Made by a program: the position numbers and the translations under genes. The notes below the pieces were generated by a model. That model worked only from the letters and a program-made list of their open reading frames with translations. It made no database searches and had not been told where the DNA came from. DNA of 64,000 bases. Origin: a virus. The DNA lies in IMG/VR virus record IMGVR_UViG_3300034110_001237, positions 1 to 64,000 of that record; one strand, given 5' to 3'. Positions 16,709 through 24,895 of this stretch are shown here, piece by piece (position 1 is the first letter of the stretch; each line of letters begins with the position of its first letter).

Positions 16709-17158
16709 ATGACAACTAAGCGTAAAGCTTCCAATGTTTCAAAAGATGGTTACATTAATCCATACACCAATTATGGTGTAGATGGTAAACTCATTTCGCT
16801 TGATTTTGAAAACAATGTCATTGAGCGAACTGAATATGACCACCCTTATTCGTTTTCTACTCATTGCTCTTGGGCCATTCTCGGTAAAAAGCGTGAAGCT
16901 ATTGAAAAGCTTGATACTCTGAGCGGTGTTTACAGTGATCGCTTGTTTCAAGCCGATGCTTTGGCCTACAACATGGCTTGCCGCTCTGTATGGGGGAATG
17001 AAGGTCAGTATTTTGACTCCCGCCGTCCAAAGGATGTTGAGAAAATGCTTCAACTCATCTACTCAAATCCAAAATTGAAGCTATATAGAATTCTTAAAGG
17101 TTGTAATGTTGGCAATGGCTACCCTGTTTGGTATTTTCATTACTATACCGAAGAATAA
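16709..17158 (+). CDS. Hypothetical protein, 149 aa
   Basis: ATG at 16709 with GGAG 9 nt upstream; the longer frame from 16694 includes that site. N-terminus MTTKRKASNVSKDGYINPYT; aromatic C-terminal end (GNGYPVWYFHYYTEE). Two central Cys (THCSWAIL, NMACRSVW). Unrecognised. Own promoter and terminator. Confidence 0.75.
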   Translation: MTTKRKASNVSKDGYINPYTNYGVDGKLISLDFENNVIERTEYDHPYSFSTHCSWAILGKKREAIEKLDTLSGVYSDRLFQADALAYNMACRSVWGNEGQYFDSRRPKDVEKMLQLIYSNPKLKLYRILKGCNVGNGYPVWYFHYYTEE

Positions 17159-17188
17159 GAAACCATCCAGTGTAGTTAGAGTTTTAAC

Positions 17189-17218
17189 AAAAGAGGGCAT
17201 TTACTCTCTTTTTTTTAT
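17189..17218 (+). terminator. Rho-independent terminator
   Basis: AAAAGAG/CTCTTTT stem, 10-nt loop, long T-run. Confidence 0.7.
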
Positions 17219-17228
17219 TGTTCTTTTG

Positions 17229-17237
17229 TGATATAAT
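17229..17237 (+). promoter_or_regulatory. Extended -10 promoter
   Basis: TGA-TATAAT (17232-17237); -35 not clear within a T-rich terminator tail. Confidence 0.45.
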
Positions 17238-17266
17238 AGAGCCATACTCAACATAGGCAAACAATT

Positions 17267-18016
17267 ATGAAAGCACAAACACCAATGAGTGTGATGAAAC
17301 CAGAACTTGATAAACTCCGAGAATTTTCGTTGTTGAATTTCTTTGCCCTCAATGGACGACCTAAAAAAACCATCTATGTTGGCAGTGAAGATTTTGGACT
17401 TGAAAAGCTGGTGGCAGGAGCTATTACATTCGACTACATGGCAATCTTTGGTCTAGGTGGTCATATCACTCGCACTGAGAAAGGTCATGCTCGTTATGCT
17501 CAAAGTATGGCTGTTTGTATCAACTACAAAACAGAACAAGCCGTTCGAGCCAGTGTGGTGCTCAGCACCGAAGGTAATATCGAGTATTCAAAATCGTATA
17601 CAGTTCCAGAGTTTAGAACTGTCCTTAAACAATTTGTAGAAGAAAATAAAGCGTGTATTGATCGAGATGTGCTTTTGAAGAATTATATTAAGGCTTTCGG
17701 CATCATCACCAGTGCGTCTTTGAATAAAGCAGAACTGAATAAGATTAAAGAGCATTATGTCAAAAAGGCAACTGATTTGCAAAGCACAAGAAATCGTGCT
17801 GAACGTTCTCAGCATGATGCCCGCAAAGGTATTGCAAATGCTCAAACAGAAACAGAGAAGGCTATTCATATTCAGCGATTGAAAGATTTGGCGGTGGTTG
17901 TTGAGCATTCCATAATGGAGATCCTTCATATTGTGAAACAGGAATCAAAAGACATGCCAGCCATTGCACGGCATCACTTTTTTGAAGAACTTCAAAAAGC
18001 CCGAATTTACAATTGA
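17267..18016 (+). CDS. Hypothetical protein with coiled-coil C-terminus, 249 aa
   Basis: N-terminal alpha/beta half containing FGLGGHITRTEKGHARYAQ and a beta hairpin (QSMAVCINYKTEQAVRASVVL), C-terminal half almost all helix (LNKIKEHYVKKATDLQ, then RNRAERSQHDARKG) and likely coiled coil. Unrecognised. Followed 35 nt later by a basic small protein with its own AGGAG. Confidence 0.75.
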   Translation: MKAQTPMSVMKPELDKLREFSLLNFFALNGRPKKTIYVGSEDFGLEKLVAGAITFDYMAIFGLGGHITRTEKGHARYAQSMAVCINYKTEQAVRASVVLSTEGNIEYSKSYTVPEFRTVLKQFVEENKACIDRDVLLKNYIKAFGIITSASLNKAELNKIKEHYVKKATDLQSTRNRAERSQHDARKGIANAQTETEKAIHIQRLKDLAVVVEHSIMEILHIVKQESKDMPAIARHHFFEELQKARIYN

Positions 18017-18051
18017 TATGTTTATTAATTAATCTTAATAGGAGATTTACC

Positions 18052-18372
18052 ATGTCTAAGACTGTCAATAATCAGCGTAATTGGAAATACCATCACCTTT
18101 TTAAACAGGCGGCTGCAAATTTTAAACTTTATCGTGCTGATCCCGTTTTGTCGAAAGACGCTATGCGACTGTATCAAGAAGATCTTAACAAACTGTTGGA
18201 CGACTCTCATTTTACAAAAGAAGAAACTATTAAAGTATCATTCAGAGAAGGTTTTCGTCGTGATTCGAAAGCTAAATTGAAAGTACGTAATCGTCGTATT
18301 GAGAAACGTTCCAGTCGTCAAAAAGCTATGATAGAAGTACGTTATGCTGTATCCGAACCAATTGATGAATAA
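18052..18372 (+). CDS. Hypothetical basic protein, 106 aa
   Basis: ATG at 18052 follows AGGAG; upstream in-frame starts overlap the previous gene. Strongly basic C-terminal half (RRDSKAKLKVRNRRIEKRS), suggesting RNA or DNA binding. No recognised fold. Confidence 0.7.
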   Translation: MSKTVNNQRNWKYHHLFKQAAANFKLYRADPVLSKDAMRLYQEDLNKLLDDSHFTKEETIKVSFREGFRRDSKAKLKVRNRRIEKRSSRQKAMIEVRYAVSEPIDE

Positions 18373-18417
18373 TATCTTTTGGTTTGGTTATTCTATTTTA
18401 ATATAACAAAAGAAATA

Positions 18418-18446
18418 TTGCCATATAGCCACTACTTTGATATACT
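18418..18446 (+). promoter_or_regulatory. Sigma70-type promoter, extended -10
   Basis: TTGCCA (18418-18423), 17-nt spacer, TGA-TATACT (18441-18446), driving the HD hydrolase gene. Confidence 0.7.
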
Positions 18447-18481
18447 AAATCCACATTAAACAGAAATAGAGGGATAATACC

Positions 18482-19003
18482 ATGAGCAATCAAACCAAGA
18501 AAACTCAGCAACAGCAACTTGCAAAAGCTATTCAAATTGCAGCCACTGCTCATGTGAATCATTTTGATAAAGGTGACAATGCCTATATCCTTCATCCACT
18601 TCGTGTCATGGAAGGTCTTGAAAGTAAAGATCCAGAAGTGATGCAAATTGCTATCTTGCATGACGTGATTGAAGACTGTCCAGAGTGGACTATCGAACGT
18701 CTTCGTAGTGAAGGTTTCTCGGAGCGTGTGTTGCTTGGTTTATCTTACATGAGTAAGACTGAAGAAGATTTGGCTGCTGGTGATGAAGGTTACTACAATT
18801 ACATTCGCCGTATGTTTGAAAACATTGATGCACTGTTGGTCAAAATGTCAGACATCCGTGATAACAGTCAGGTTACTCGTTTGAAAGGTCTTCGTGATAA
18901 AGACCAGAAGCGTATGGTGAAATATGCTCGTGCTTACAGCATGTTGGCTGAACGTCTTGAAGAAATTCGAGCGGCTTGTTACACTGGTGTTTCGAAAGTC
19001 TAA
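18482..19003 (+). CDS. HD-domain hydrolase, SpoT/Mesh1-like (putative ppGpp hydrolase), 173 aa
   Basis: Stand-alone HD phosphohydrolase resembling the hydrolase half of RelA/SpoT proteins: H24 and AYILHPLRV (H38) for the first metal/substrate motif, ILHDVIEDCPE (H60, D61, E64, D65) for the HD and ED motifs, and LLVKMSDIRDN for the late KxxDxxDN motif. Length is typical of small alarmone hydrolases. Expected to remove the 3' diphosphate of (p)ppGpp, which would oppose the stringent response; other nucleotide substrates are possible. Own promoter and terminator. Confidence 0.87.
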   Translation: MSNQTKKTQQQQLAKAIQIAATAHVNHFDKGDNAYILHPLRVMEGLESKDPEVMQIAILHDVIEDCPEWTIERLRSEGFSERVLLGLSYMSKTEEDLAAGDEGYYNYIRRMFENIDALLVKMSDIRDNSQVTRLKGLRDKDQKRMVKYARAYSMLAERLEEIRAACYTGVSKV

Positions 19004-19020
19004 TGTTGATTACGTTTGAC

Positions 19021-19045
19021 AAAGCAACCTTCGGGTTGCTTTTTT
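19021..19045 (+). terminator. Rho-independent terminator
   Basis: AAAGCAACC/GGTTGCTTT, TTCG loop, T-run. Confidence 0.9.
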
Positions 19046-19046
19046 G

Positions 19047-19074
19047 TTGACTTTAAAAAAGTGATTGATATGAT
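19047..19074 (+). promoter_or_regulatory. Sigma70-type promoter
   Basis: TTGACT (19047-19052), 16-nt spacer, TATGAT (19069-19074). Confidence 0.6.
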
Positions 19075-19096
19075 ATCTATCTAAAAAGGATATATT

Positions 19097-19891
19097 ATGA
19101 GCTTAATGAGCATTATTAACAGCCATCGTAGTAAACACTACTGTTATTTAGAAAACGACCCTAATGCAACAGACCCACCTGAATATTTCATACCGGGAGC
19201 AACGTCTATCCCTGTTGTTAGGGATAAAACAGTTCCCTTCAGGAATATTCAACCAATTGATGAACGAAGAGAATCTATAAAACATATTGAAATCAAAGAC
19301 AATTCAGATAGTTTTTTATTGTTTTTATTTTCAAATAAAATTTTTTCAATAGACATTTATGACTATGATTATATAATATCGTTAATAGATGAAGGTATTA
19401 ATAGATTAAATTATATAGGATTAATTGTTCATTTGACTTTTAGTTTAGAAGAAAATGGAACATATTTATTAAAAAGTAAAAATTTTTTAAATAGCGATTT
19501 TAAACCCTATTATTTTGAAAACAACATATCGTCTGTTTTTAGTATTCATTACAACGATAAAAATCCTCATTCAACTTTTTTTCAAAAAATTTTTGATGGG
19601 GTTTCTATTAGAAATTACATGACAAAAGAAACACATAAAAAGAGTATTTACCTTTTTGATGAACGTATTTATCTTGATGTTATTGTCAATTCCGAATTAA
19701 AAGATGTTCTTACTCCCTTAATTATTGCTTATGATGAGTTTGGTATTTTATATACTGAATACTATTATAATTCGACAATTATTTCTACGGATATTTTGAA
19801 ATCACTTGATCCATTTTTTGATGAGAAAATTGCTGACTTTTACTACCTAACCCCAGAAGAAGTGGATACACTTGAAATGTTATTAGTTTAA
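19097..19891 (+). CDS. Tag-bearing hypothetical protein, 264 aa
   Basis: Unrecognised, soluble, Asn/Ile/Tyr-rich. Ends in TLEMLLV, matching the shared C-terminal motif. Its N-terminus (MSLMSIINSHRSKHYCYLEN) differs from the 2520 array, but length and composition are similar. AAAGGA before the ATG; own promoter; stop codon runs into a complex hairpin array. Confidence 0.75.
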   Translation: MSLMSIINSHRSKHYCYLENDPNATDPPEYFIPGATSIPVVRDKTVPFRNIQPIDERRESIKHIEIKDNSDSFLLFLFSNKIFSIDIYDYDYIISLIDEGINRLNYIGLIVHLTFSLEENGTYLLKSKNFLNSDFKPYYFENNISSVFSIHYNDKNPHSTFFQKIFDGVSIRNYMTKETHKKSIYLFDERIYLDVIVNSELKDVLTPLIIAYDEFGILYTEYYYNSTIISTDILKSLDPFFDEKIADFYYLTPEEVDTLEMLLV

Positions 19892-19969
19892 AAGTAACCT
19901 ATGCAGGTTACTTTTCGAAATGTAACCTAATTAGGCTACTTTAGCGAAAGTAGCCTTCAAAGGCTACTT
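19891..19969. repeat. Alternating 10-nt inverted repeats, multiple terminator
   Basis: Consecutive arms AAAGTAACCT (19891-19900), AGGTTACTTT (19905-19914), GTAACCT, AGGCTACTTT (19933-19942), AAAGTAGCCT (19947-19956) and AGGCTACTT (19961-19969). The fifth arm can pair with the fourth or the sixth, so the folds are mutually exclusive. It lies between convergent genes and probably terminates both. Confidence 0.7.
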
Positions 19970-19979
19970 AATTATACAT

Positions 19980-20528
19980 TTATATTGTATTTCTATTTTT
20001 TCGCTGATTGCTATCAACTACTGGAATACTTAATGCTTCTTTGTTAATACTCGCTTTGTATGCCATGTCTGACGCTTTGTTGACAAGTGCTGCTATTCCT
20101 TTATATACGGCATACCCAACAACTAATGGGATTGCAATGGCTTGTGCGTTACCTAATGCAGAAAGAACGCTTGATTCAGCTCCTATATCAAACTTACCTT
20201 TAACGCCTAATTTTATCTGTTTGAAACGACCAGCATCCTCACTGTTTGGTAAGCCACTTAGTTGACCCACTCCTGATATGATTTCATTTATTCTATCAGT
20301 TTGTTTGTGAGCAATGGATTCTTTTAAAATATGCATTTGTGTTTTTGAAACATTTACGCCCAATGATTCCATCTGTTCTTTTGCTTTTTTTACAAATAAT
20401 AACCCATCAAGACCTACTAGGCTCCCTTCTTTTGCTTCTTCTTTCTGAATGGATTTTTCAAATTGTTCAACTAGTTTCAATAGTTTATCTTCAACTTGGT
20501 CGGCTGTTCTTGCTTTGAATAGATTCAT
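19980..20528 (-). CDS. Hypothetical protein with glycine/alanine-rich hydrophobic segment, 182 aa
   Basis: N-terminal helical half (MNLFKARTADQVEDKLLKL, then a long charged helix), a central LSGLPNSEDAGRF region, and one hydrophobic segment (AQAIAIPLVVGYAVYKGIAALV, about residues 130-151) that could insert in a membrane. C-terminal basic tail. Ribosome binding site is weak. Unrecognised; a pore-like or membrane-associated protein is possible but unproven. Confidence 0.7.
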   Translation of the reverse strand: MNLFKARTADQVEDKLLKLVEQFEKSIQKEEAKEGSLVGLDGLLFVKKAKEQMESLGVNVSKTQMHILKESIAHKQTDRINEIISGVGQLSGLPNSEDAGRFKQIKLGVKGKFDIGAESSVLSALGNAQAIAIPLVVGYAVYKGIAALVNKASDMAYKASINKEALSIPVVDSNQRKNRNTI

Positions 20529-20588
20529 AATAATTTCTCAGGTCATTTATTATAGTATATCACTCAATACTAAAATACCAAAATAAAC

Positions 20589-20617
20589 CTGACAATCCTT
20601 GTCATTTGTGGTATAAT
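20589..20617 (+). promoter_or_regulatory. Sigma70-type promoter, extended -10
   Basis: CTGACA (20589-20594), 17-nt spacer, TGG-TATAAT (20612-20617). Confidence 0.7.
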
Positions 20618-20645
20618 AACACTACTAAAAAATAGGAGATTGACA

Positions 20646-21221
20646 ATGGAACTTGCCTACATTAAAGCGTCTATTTTTTTTGCTCTTGTCATTATTCTGC
20701 CAGTCTTGTATATCATGATACATGAAGGCGTATTTGATTCGAAGAAAAAAACTATCAAAAAGATCAGTAAAGATGGTGAATGTATTGATTTCTTTGATGA
20801 ACTGCTCGCTCATATGTCTGATGTGGTAGGCTCAACACTTGATTATGCGTCCGGTTCTGTTATGCGAGGTCTTGTAATCAAGAATCTATCGCATAAGAAA
20901 CCTTTTAATGGTAAACAATTGGCATGTGCCAGTGTGCAAATTCGCTTTATGTTGAAAATTTATCCAAAGGGTGTTCGTAAGATTGTGGCTTATGTTGAAA
21001 GCAGCTATGGCGAACCACGTTGGGATGGTAAGGAAATGCATTACAATTATCCAATCAATACAGATGAGTTTGAATGCGATGTTAATGATTTTGCTACCAT
21101 GTGGGAATCCATTGTGGCTAAGTGTTATGTAATTGACGTGGACGTAGATGAAACAACAGAACGTGTTAGAAATGGAACTATGTCTTACTGGACTGAAAAG
21201 CGATATGGTCACCTACTTTAA
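20646..21221 (+). CDS. Membrane-anchored hypothetical protein, 191 aa
   Basis: ATG at 20646 with AGGAG 8 nt upstream. N-terminal membrane helix (about residues 6-26), then a soluble domain with basic segments and an aromatic C-terminus (GTMSYWTEKRYGHLL). Unrecognised. Own promoter and terminator. Confidence 0.75.
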   Translation: MELAYIKASIFFALVIILPVLYIMIHEGVFDSKKKTIKKISKDGECIDFFDELLAHMSDVVGSTLDYASGSVMRGLVIKNLSHKKPFNGKQLACASVQIRFMLKIYPKGVRKIVAYVESSYGEPRWDGKEMHYNYPINTDEFECDVNDFATMWESIVAKCYVIDVDVDETTERVRNGTMSYWTEKRYGHLL

Positions 21222-21240
21222 GCAAATAGTGAACAATAAA

Positions 21241-21264
21241 AAAGTGGCTTGGGCCACTTTTTTT
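21241..21264. terminator. Bidirectional terminator
   Basis: AAAGTGGC/GCCACTTT with TTGG loop, A-run before and T-run after; separates convergent genes. Confidence 0.9.
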
Positions 21265-21273
21265 ATTTCTCTG

Positions 21274-21489
21274 TTACTCTCTAAATTTTTCTGCCATCCT
21301 ATTCGGCATGACATACACACAAAATAGGTATTGTAAACTTAACGCAATCCAATGCATCAAATCCATTTTACCTGCGTCCATGTCTATCATAATGGCTTTA
21401 ACAAAAATAGGAGTCGCCATTGCAAAGCACAATAAGAACGTTATTGTGAATGCTTTGTTTTTGAAAAATTTTTTAATTGATGATAACAT
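21274..21489 (-). CDS. Small membrane protein, tandem paralogue B, 71 aa
   Basis: Two membrane helices, with the segment FVKAIMIDMDAGKMDLMHW between them. Clearly related to the upstream gene 21500-21709 (shared FKN, TPIF, AGKM and MQYLFC/LQYLFC positions), so a tandem duplication. AGGAG before the ATG. Function unknown. Confidence 0.75.
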   Translation of the reverse strand: MLSSIKKFFKNKAFTITFLLCFAMATPIFVKAIMIDMDAGKMDLMHWIALSLQYLFCVYVMPNRMAEKFRE

Positions 21490-21499
21490 TTCCTATCTC

Positions 21500-21709
21500 C
21501 TATGAGCCTTGTTTACTGAAAAAACTTGGCAATGATACTATACAAAACAAATATTGCATTACCATAACAGTACCATGCATAACTGTCATTTTACCCGCTT
21601 CTATATCTTCAAGTCCTATTTTAATGAATATAGGTGTTGAAAGCGAAAAACAAATGGCGAAGTATATTCTAAATGTCCTGTTCTTGAATGCATTTTTTAT
21701 AGACTCCAT
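21500..21709 (-). CDS. Small membrane protein, tandem paralogue A, 69 aa
   Basis: First gene of the leftward pair. Two membrane helices flanking IKIGLEDIEAGKMTVMHG. About 40 percent similar by eye to its partner. Such small duplicated two-helix proteins could be regulators of envelope complexes, but nothing specific is visible. GAGG before the ATG. Confidence 0.75.
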   Translation of the reverse strand: MESIKNAFKNRTFRIYFAICFSLSTPIFIKIGLEDIEAGKMTVMHGTVMVMQYLFCIVSLPSFFSKQGS

Positions 21710-21736
21710 CGAAAAACCTCTTTTAATAATCTCTTT

Positions 21737-21765
21737 ATTTTACACATTTAAATAGATTTTGTCAA
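21737..21765 (-). promoter_or_regulatory. Leftward sigma70-type promoter
   Basis: Minus strand TTGACA (21765-21760), 17-nt spacer, TAAAAT (21742-21737). Its -35 abuts that of the divergent rightward promoter. Confidence 0.7.
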
Positions 21766-21766
21766 T

Positions 21767-21795
21767 TTGATTTAATCTTTAAAATACTGTATAAT
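21767..21795 (+). promoter_or_regulatory. Rightward sigma70-type promoter
   Basis: TTGATT (21767-21772), 17-nt spacer, TATAAT (21790-21795). Back to back with the leftward promoter; only one base separates the -35 boxes, so polymerase binding may be exclusive. Confidence 0.7.
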
Positions 21796-21829
21796 AGCTA
21801 CATTATCCACCTATTTAGGAGTTAGCCTT

Positions 21830-22159
21830 ATGAGTTTACTACAAGCCTTCGTTATTTGCTTTATCGCTTATTTGATTTATAAACTTTTATCATCTAGTGG
21901 TGGTGTTCCTAAATCTGTTATTGACCAAATGACTGTCACATTGGCAAAAGGTTTTAAAAAAGTATCTCAAGATCATAAGGAAACTTTGGCTGGATGTTAT
22001 GCTGATTTGCATTCAGGTGATAGTGCTCGCATTGATGCTGCTATTAAAAAACTTGATGATAAATTCAATGAAGAAATTACTGAAGCCGATGAGATAATTG
22101 CGAAACATGAAAAAAATCCAGTGACGGCTACGTCTGATATTTCTACTCAAAAGCCTTAA
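21830..22159 (+). CDS. Membrane-anchored hypothetical protein, 109 aa
   Basis: N-terminal membrane helix (about residues 3-20), then a charged helical region and a C-terminal acidic/Thr-rich tail. AGGAG before the ATG. Followed 8 nt later by a tag-bearing gene. Confidence 0.75.
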   Translation: MSLLQAFVICFIAYLIYKLLSSSGGVPKSVIDQMTVTLAKGFKKVSQDHKETLAGCYADLHSGDSARIDAAIKKLDDKFNEEITEADEIIAKHEKNPVTATSDISTQKP

Positions 22160-22167
22160 GGATAATT

Positions 22168-22929
22168 ATGATTAGTCAAGGATTCAAAGAAAAAGTTAAA
22201 GAACTGTTGTATCTTTATTACAAAATTCAATGTGATAAGATTGTCTCATTATCAGATATGCTTTACACCATAAATGCTAAAAGTCAGTCAGGCCAAAGCC
22301 TTTATTTAACACTTGATATTTATGGTAATGAATTTGGTTCATCAACATCCACCTATTTTAAAGTGTATATTGATGGAGATGATGTTATTAATCAAAAATT
22401 ATTCATGATTGATAAAATTCAAAATGCCATGAATAAATCTTTGGAACTTTTAAAATCTGTTAAAGCCTGCAGCATTAATTCTTTAAAATTAGATAGTCGT
22501 AATGAAAAGTATGTACTTCTCTCAGGTGGTTGCTCTATGGGACGAAGTTATATGAATATTACATACACTATCCCATACTCAGAAGACAATGGTCTTACTT
22601 TGCTTGGTAATAATTCGCTTTACAACATAGCTGACATTGATATGAAAGTTTTTGACTGCAATTTTAAAGTATTAGATGAAGCAAAATCTTTTGTTTCTAG
22701 CAATTACTTGACAGATTTCAACTGTAATTTAAAAGATGGTAATCAAACGGACTTAGACGATTATCTTCTGAAAATTATTGTCTGTTATGATTTGGCACTT
22801 TACAGCTATAATTTTACAGACGTAGAGACATTAAATTTTTTCAAAGGTTTAAAATACGACTTAATTTCTTATGAAAATGTTGAATATATAAAAGATTTCT
22901 ATACAGTCATTAGCATGGTTGAAGTTTGA
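22168..22929 (+). CDS. Tag-bearing hypothetical protein, 253 aa
   Basis: Soluble, mixed alpha/beta, ending in ISMVEV, a variant of the shared tail with Ser before Met. Contains a Gly-Cys segment (LLSGGCSMGRSYMNITY). AAGGA before the ATG. Unrecognised. Confidence 0.75.
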   Translation: MISQGFKEKVKELLYLYYKIQCDKIVSLSDMLYTINAKSQSGQSLYLTLDIYGNEFGSSTSTYFKVYIDGDDVINQKLFMIDKIQNAMNKSLELLKSVKACSINSLKLDSRNEKYVLLSGGCSMGRSYMNITYTIPYSEDNGLTLLGNNSLYNIADIDMKVFDCNFKVLDEAKSFVSSNYLTDFNCNLKDGNQTDLDDYLLKIIVCYDLALYSYNFTDVETLNFFKGLKYDLISYENVEYIKDFYTVISMVEV

Positions 22930-22980
22930 TGATAAGTTATTCATCGGCAGATATTAGAGTTAAATTTTAATTGAATTAAA

Positions 22981-23003
22981 AAAGGTACTTAGGTGCCTTT
23001 TTT
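22981..23003 (+). terminator. Rho-independent terminator
   Basis: AAAGGTAC/GTGCCTTT (one G-T pair), TTAG loop, T-run. Confidence 0.85.
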
Positions 23004-23023
23004 CTTTTAAAACTATTTAATTA

Positions 23024-23032
23024 TGTTATAAT
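23024..23032 (+). promoter_or_regulatory. Extended -10 promoter
   Basis: TGT-TATAAT (23027-23032), giving a very short leader before 23058. No clear -35. Confidence 0.45.
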
Positions 23033-23057
23033 TATATTATTAACAAAAAAAGTATTC

Positions 23058-24884
23058 ATGGATATATTATTAGCAGATAGATTGAGATCTTACTCATTAG
23101 GTCACAGCATATACAGTTTAGAAGCCTTTCATTCCGAAGTTTTTGCATTGGGTGGTTTTGAAGAGTTTTTTGAAAAAAACTATGGCAGTCAAAATCGTTT
23201 TCTTGATGATTTAAGTCATGGAATTGTAAGTCATCGTGTTAAAAAAATGCAATTATTTGAAGATTCTGTTAATGAGCCAGAAGGATTCAAAAAAGGTGAC
23301 GCAGTTCATGACATTAAAAAATTAAACTTGTTACAAATTTTCACACCGTTTGAAAAAAAGAAATTTAAAATAGGTACTGATATTATTTTTCATCAATGGT
23401 TGATGGAAGCTCAAAAGCACGGTGTGGATATCAGCGAAGAACATAATAGATTTATTGCTTTACAACATAAAGCGTTTGAATCCATTAAAAAAGTTGAACA
23501 ACACAAACGAATTTTTGATACTGCTGTTTTCAAAACGTCTAATATACAACAGTCTTTTGATTCAAAAGCTAATGATAATGGGAGAGTTACAGATCTTATT
23601 AAATATTACTCAGATAACTTAGGCTATTTAACAATAAATTCACTTTGCAATTTAGCCAGCACTGGTGGTTATGGATTACTTAATCTTAAAAATGAGTTCA
23701 ATGACATCACTATGTCCATTGTTCAAAAAATCCGTCAAGAACAGCCTTATGCTTATGGTTCTTTAGCAGAAACTTATTCTCAGTTTCTTAAAAATGGAAC
23801 TGGCCCATTAACGTCTTTCTTCGCTACTAAACTAGACAGTGCAATGGATCATAATTTGGAGTTGAGCAAGGCTCAGTCTATTAAAAGAGCATCACTCTTT
23901 GTTGATGGTAGTATTTTGTTTATAGATAAAAATGACCAACATATCATTCCAGAGAATAGCCATGAATTAAAAAAATATATTACTCAATTCAATTTGGATT
24001 TGATTGATTTTAAATTTAGAAAACAACCTACCTTTGGTAAAATATTTAAAAATAAATTTCTTGAGGATCAGGACAATATCAATATCACATTATCAACCGC
24101 TAATTCATTCTTGATTAATTATGATATCTTGAAACAAATTAAATTTGATAAAAACATTCTGGATAAGGACTTTGAATCGATTAACGACTACATTGAAAAC
24201 TCTGTTAAAACTTATAAAGTGTATAAATATGCAAATAGCATATTAAGCTCTAAAAACAAACATTTAATGACAGAGAGTGCTTATCCATTTTTTGAAAAAT
24301 TTTATGATGAAAAACTTAAAGATGATTTTATTCAAGAGTATATTGGTAAAAAGCTCTCCATGTTAACAACACCAGAAGAGTTTACGGCGTTTGTAAAAAA
24401 CGTTCATGATAAACTTTATGATTTTGGTAAGCATGCCACTATTGCGTTACTTGATTCTATTGATAAGAAGGCTCTTGAATTAAATGACAAAGAAGGCATT
24501 GTTCATATTGAAACCTTTGCAGAAAGTAGAAAACTAGGTACAAGCAACTGGTGTATTTCTCGTAACAGTAGTTATTTTGATGATTACGTCAAAAATGACA
24601 GAAGACAGTATTTCTTTTATGACTATACCAAAGAATCCAGTGACACCATGTCTATGATTGGTATTACAATAAGAGAAGATGGTTTAATCCATGCTGCTCA
24701 TAAAAAGAATGATGATTCTGTTAAATATCATAGTTCAATGGATGAATTGAGATTGAAAATTATTTGTTTGGATTACGATTTCTATAAAGACAACTTAGAT
24801 GAAACACTCAAAAAAGAAGTTGAAGCTGAGTTACAACAAAGAGAACGTAAGAAAACAAGAACACTTAAAAATAATAGTATCTAA
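23058..24884 (+). CDS. Large protein with C-terminal WC-type domain, 608 aa
   Basis: Mostly helical N-terminal 450 residues of unknown function. The C-terminal part holds LGTSNWCISRNSSYFDDYV (near residues 493-511) followed by MIGITIREDGLIHAAHKKNDD, a pattern I associate with a widespread phage domain in which Trp-Cys is followed by a Tyr-rich strand and a GxIxxAxxKxD hairpin. Charged tail (ELQQRERKKTRTLKNN). No Shine-Dalgarno is visible before the ATG and the predicted leader is under 25 nt. Forms an operon with 24896. Possibly delivered with the virion given its size; that is inference. Confidence 0.75.
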   Translation: MDILLADRLRSYSLGHSIYSLEAFHSEVFALGGFEEFFEKNYGSQNRFLDDLSHGIVSHRVKKMQLFEDSVNEPEGFKKGDAVHDIKKLNLLQIFTPFEKKKFKIGTDIIFHQWLMEAQKHGVDISEEHNRFIALQHKAFESIKKVEQHKRIFDTAVFKTSNIQQSFDSKANDNGRVTDLIKYYSDNLGYLTINSLCNLASTGGYGLLNLKNEFNDITMSIVQKIRQEQPYAYGSLAETYSQFLKNGTGPLTSFFATKLDSAMDHNLELSKAQSIKRASLFVDGSILFIDKNDQHIIPENSHELKKYITQFNLDLIDFKFRKQPTFGKIFKNKFLEDQDNINITLSTANSFLINYDILKQIKFDKNILDKDFESINDYIENSVKTYKVYKYANSILSSKNKHLMTESAYPFFEKFYDEKLKDDFIQEYIGKKLSMLTTPEEFTAFVKNVHDKLYDFGKHATIALLDSIDKKALELNDKEGIVHIETFAESRKLGTSNWCISRNSSYFDDYVKNDRRQYFFYDYTKESSDTMSMIGITIREDGLIHAAHKKNDDSVKYHSSMDELRLKIICLDYDFYKDNLDETLKKEVEAELQQRERKKTRTLKNNSI

Positions 24885-24895
24885 TTGAGGAAGAT

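Noticed and set aside
18013-18051. N-terminal extension of the basic protein at 18052
   Set aside because: Overlaps the previous gene and the AGGAG site that serves 18052.
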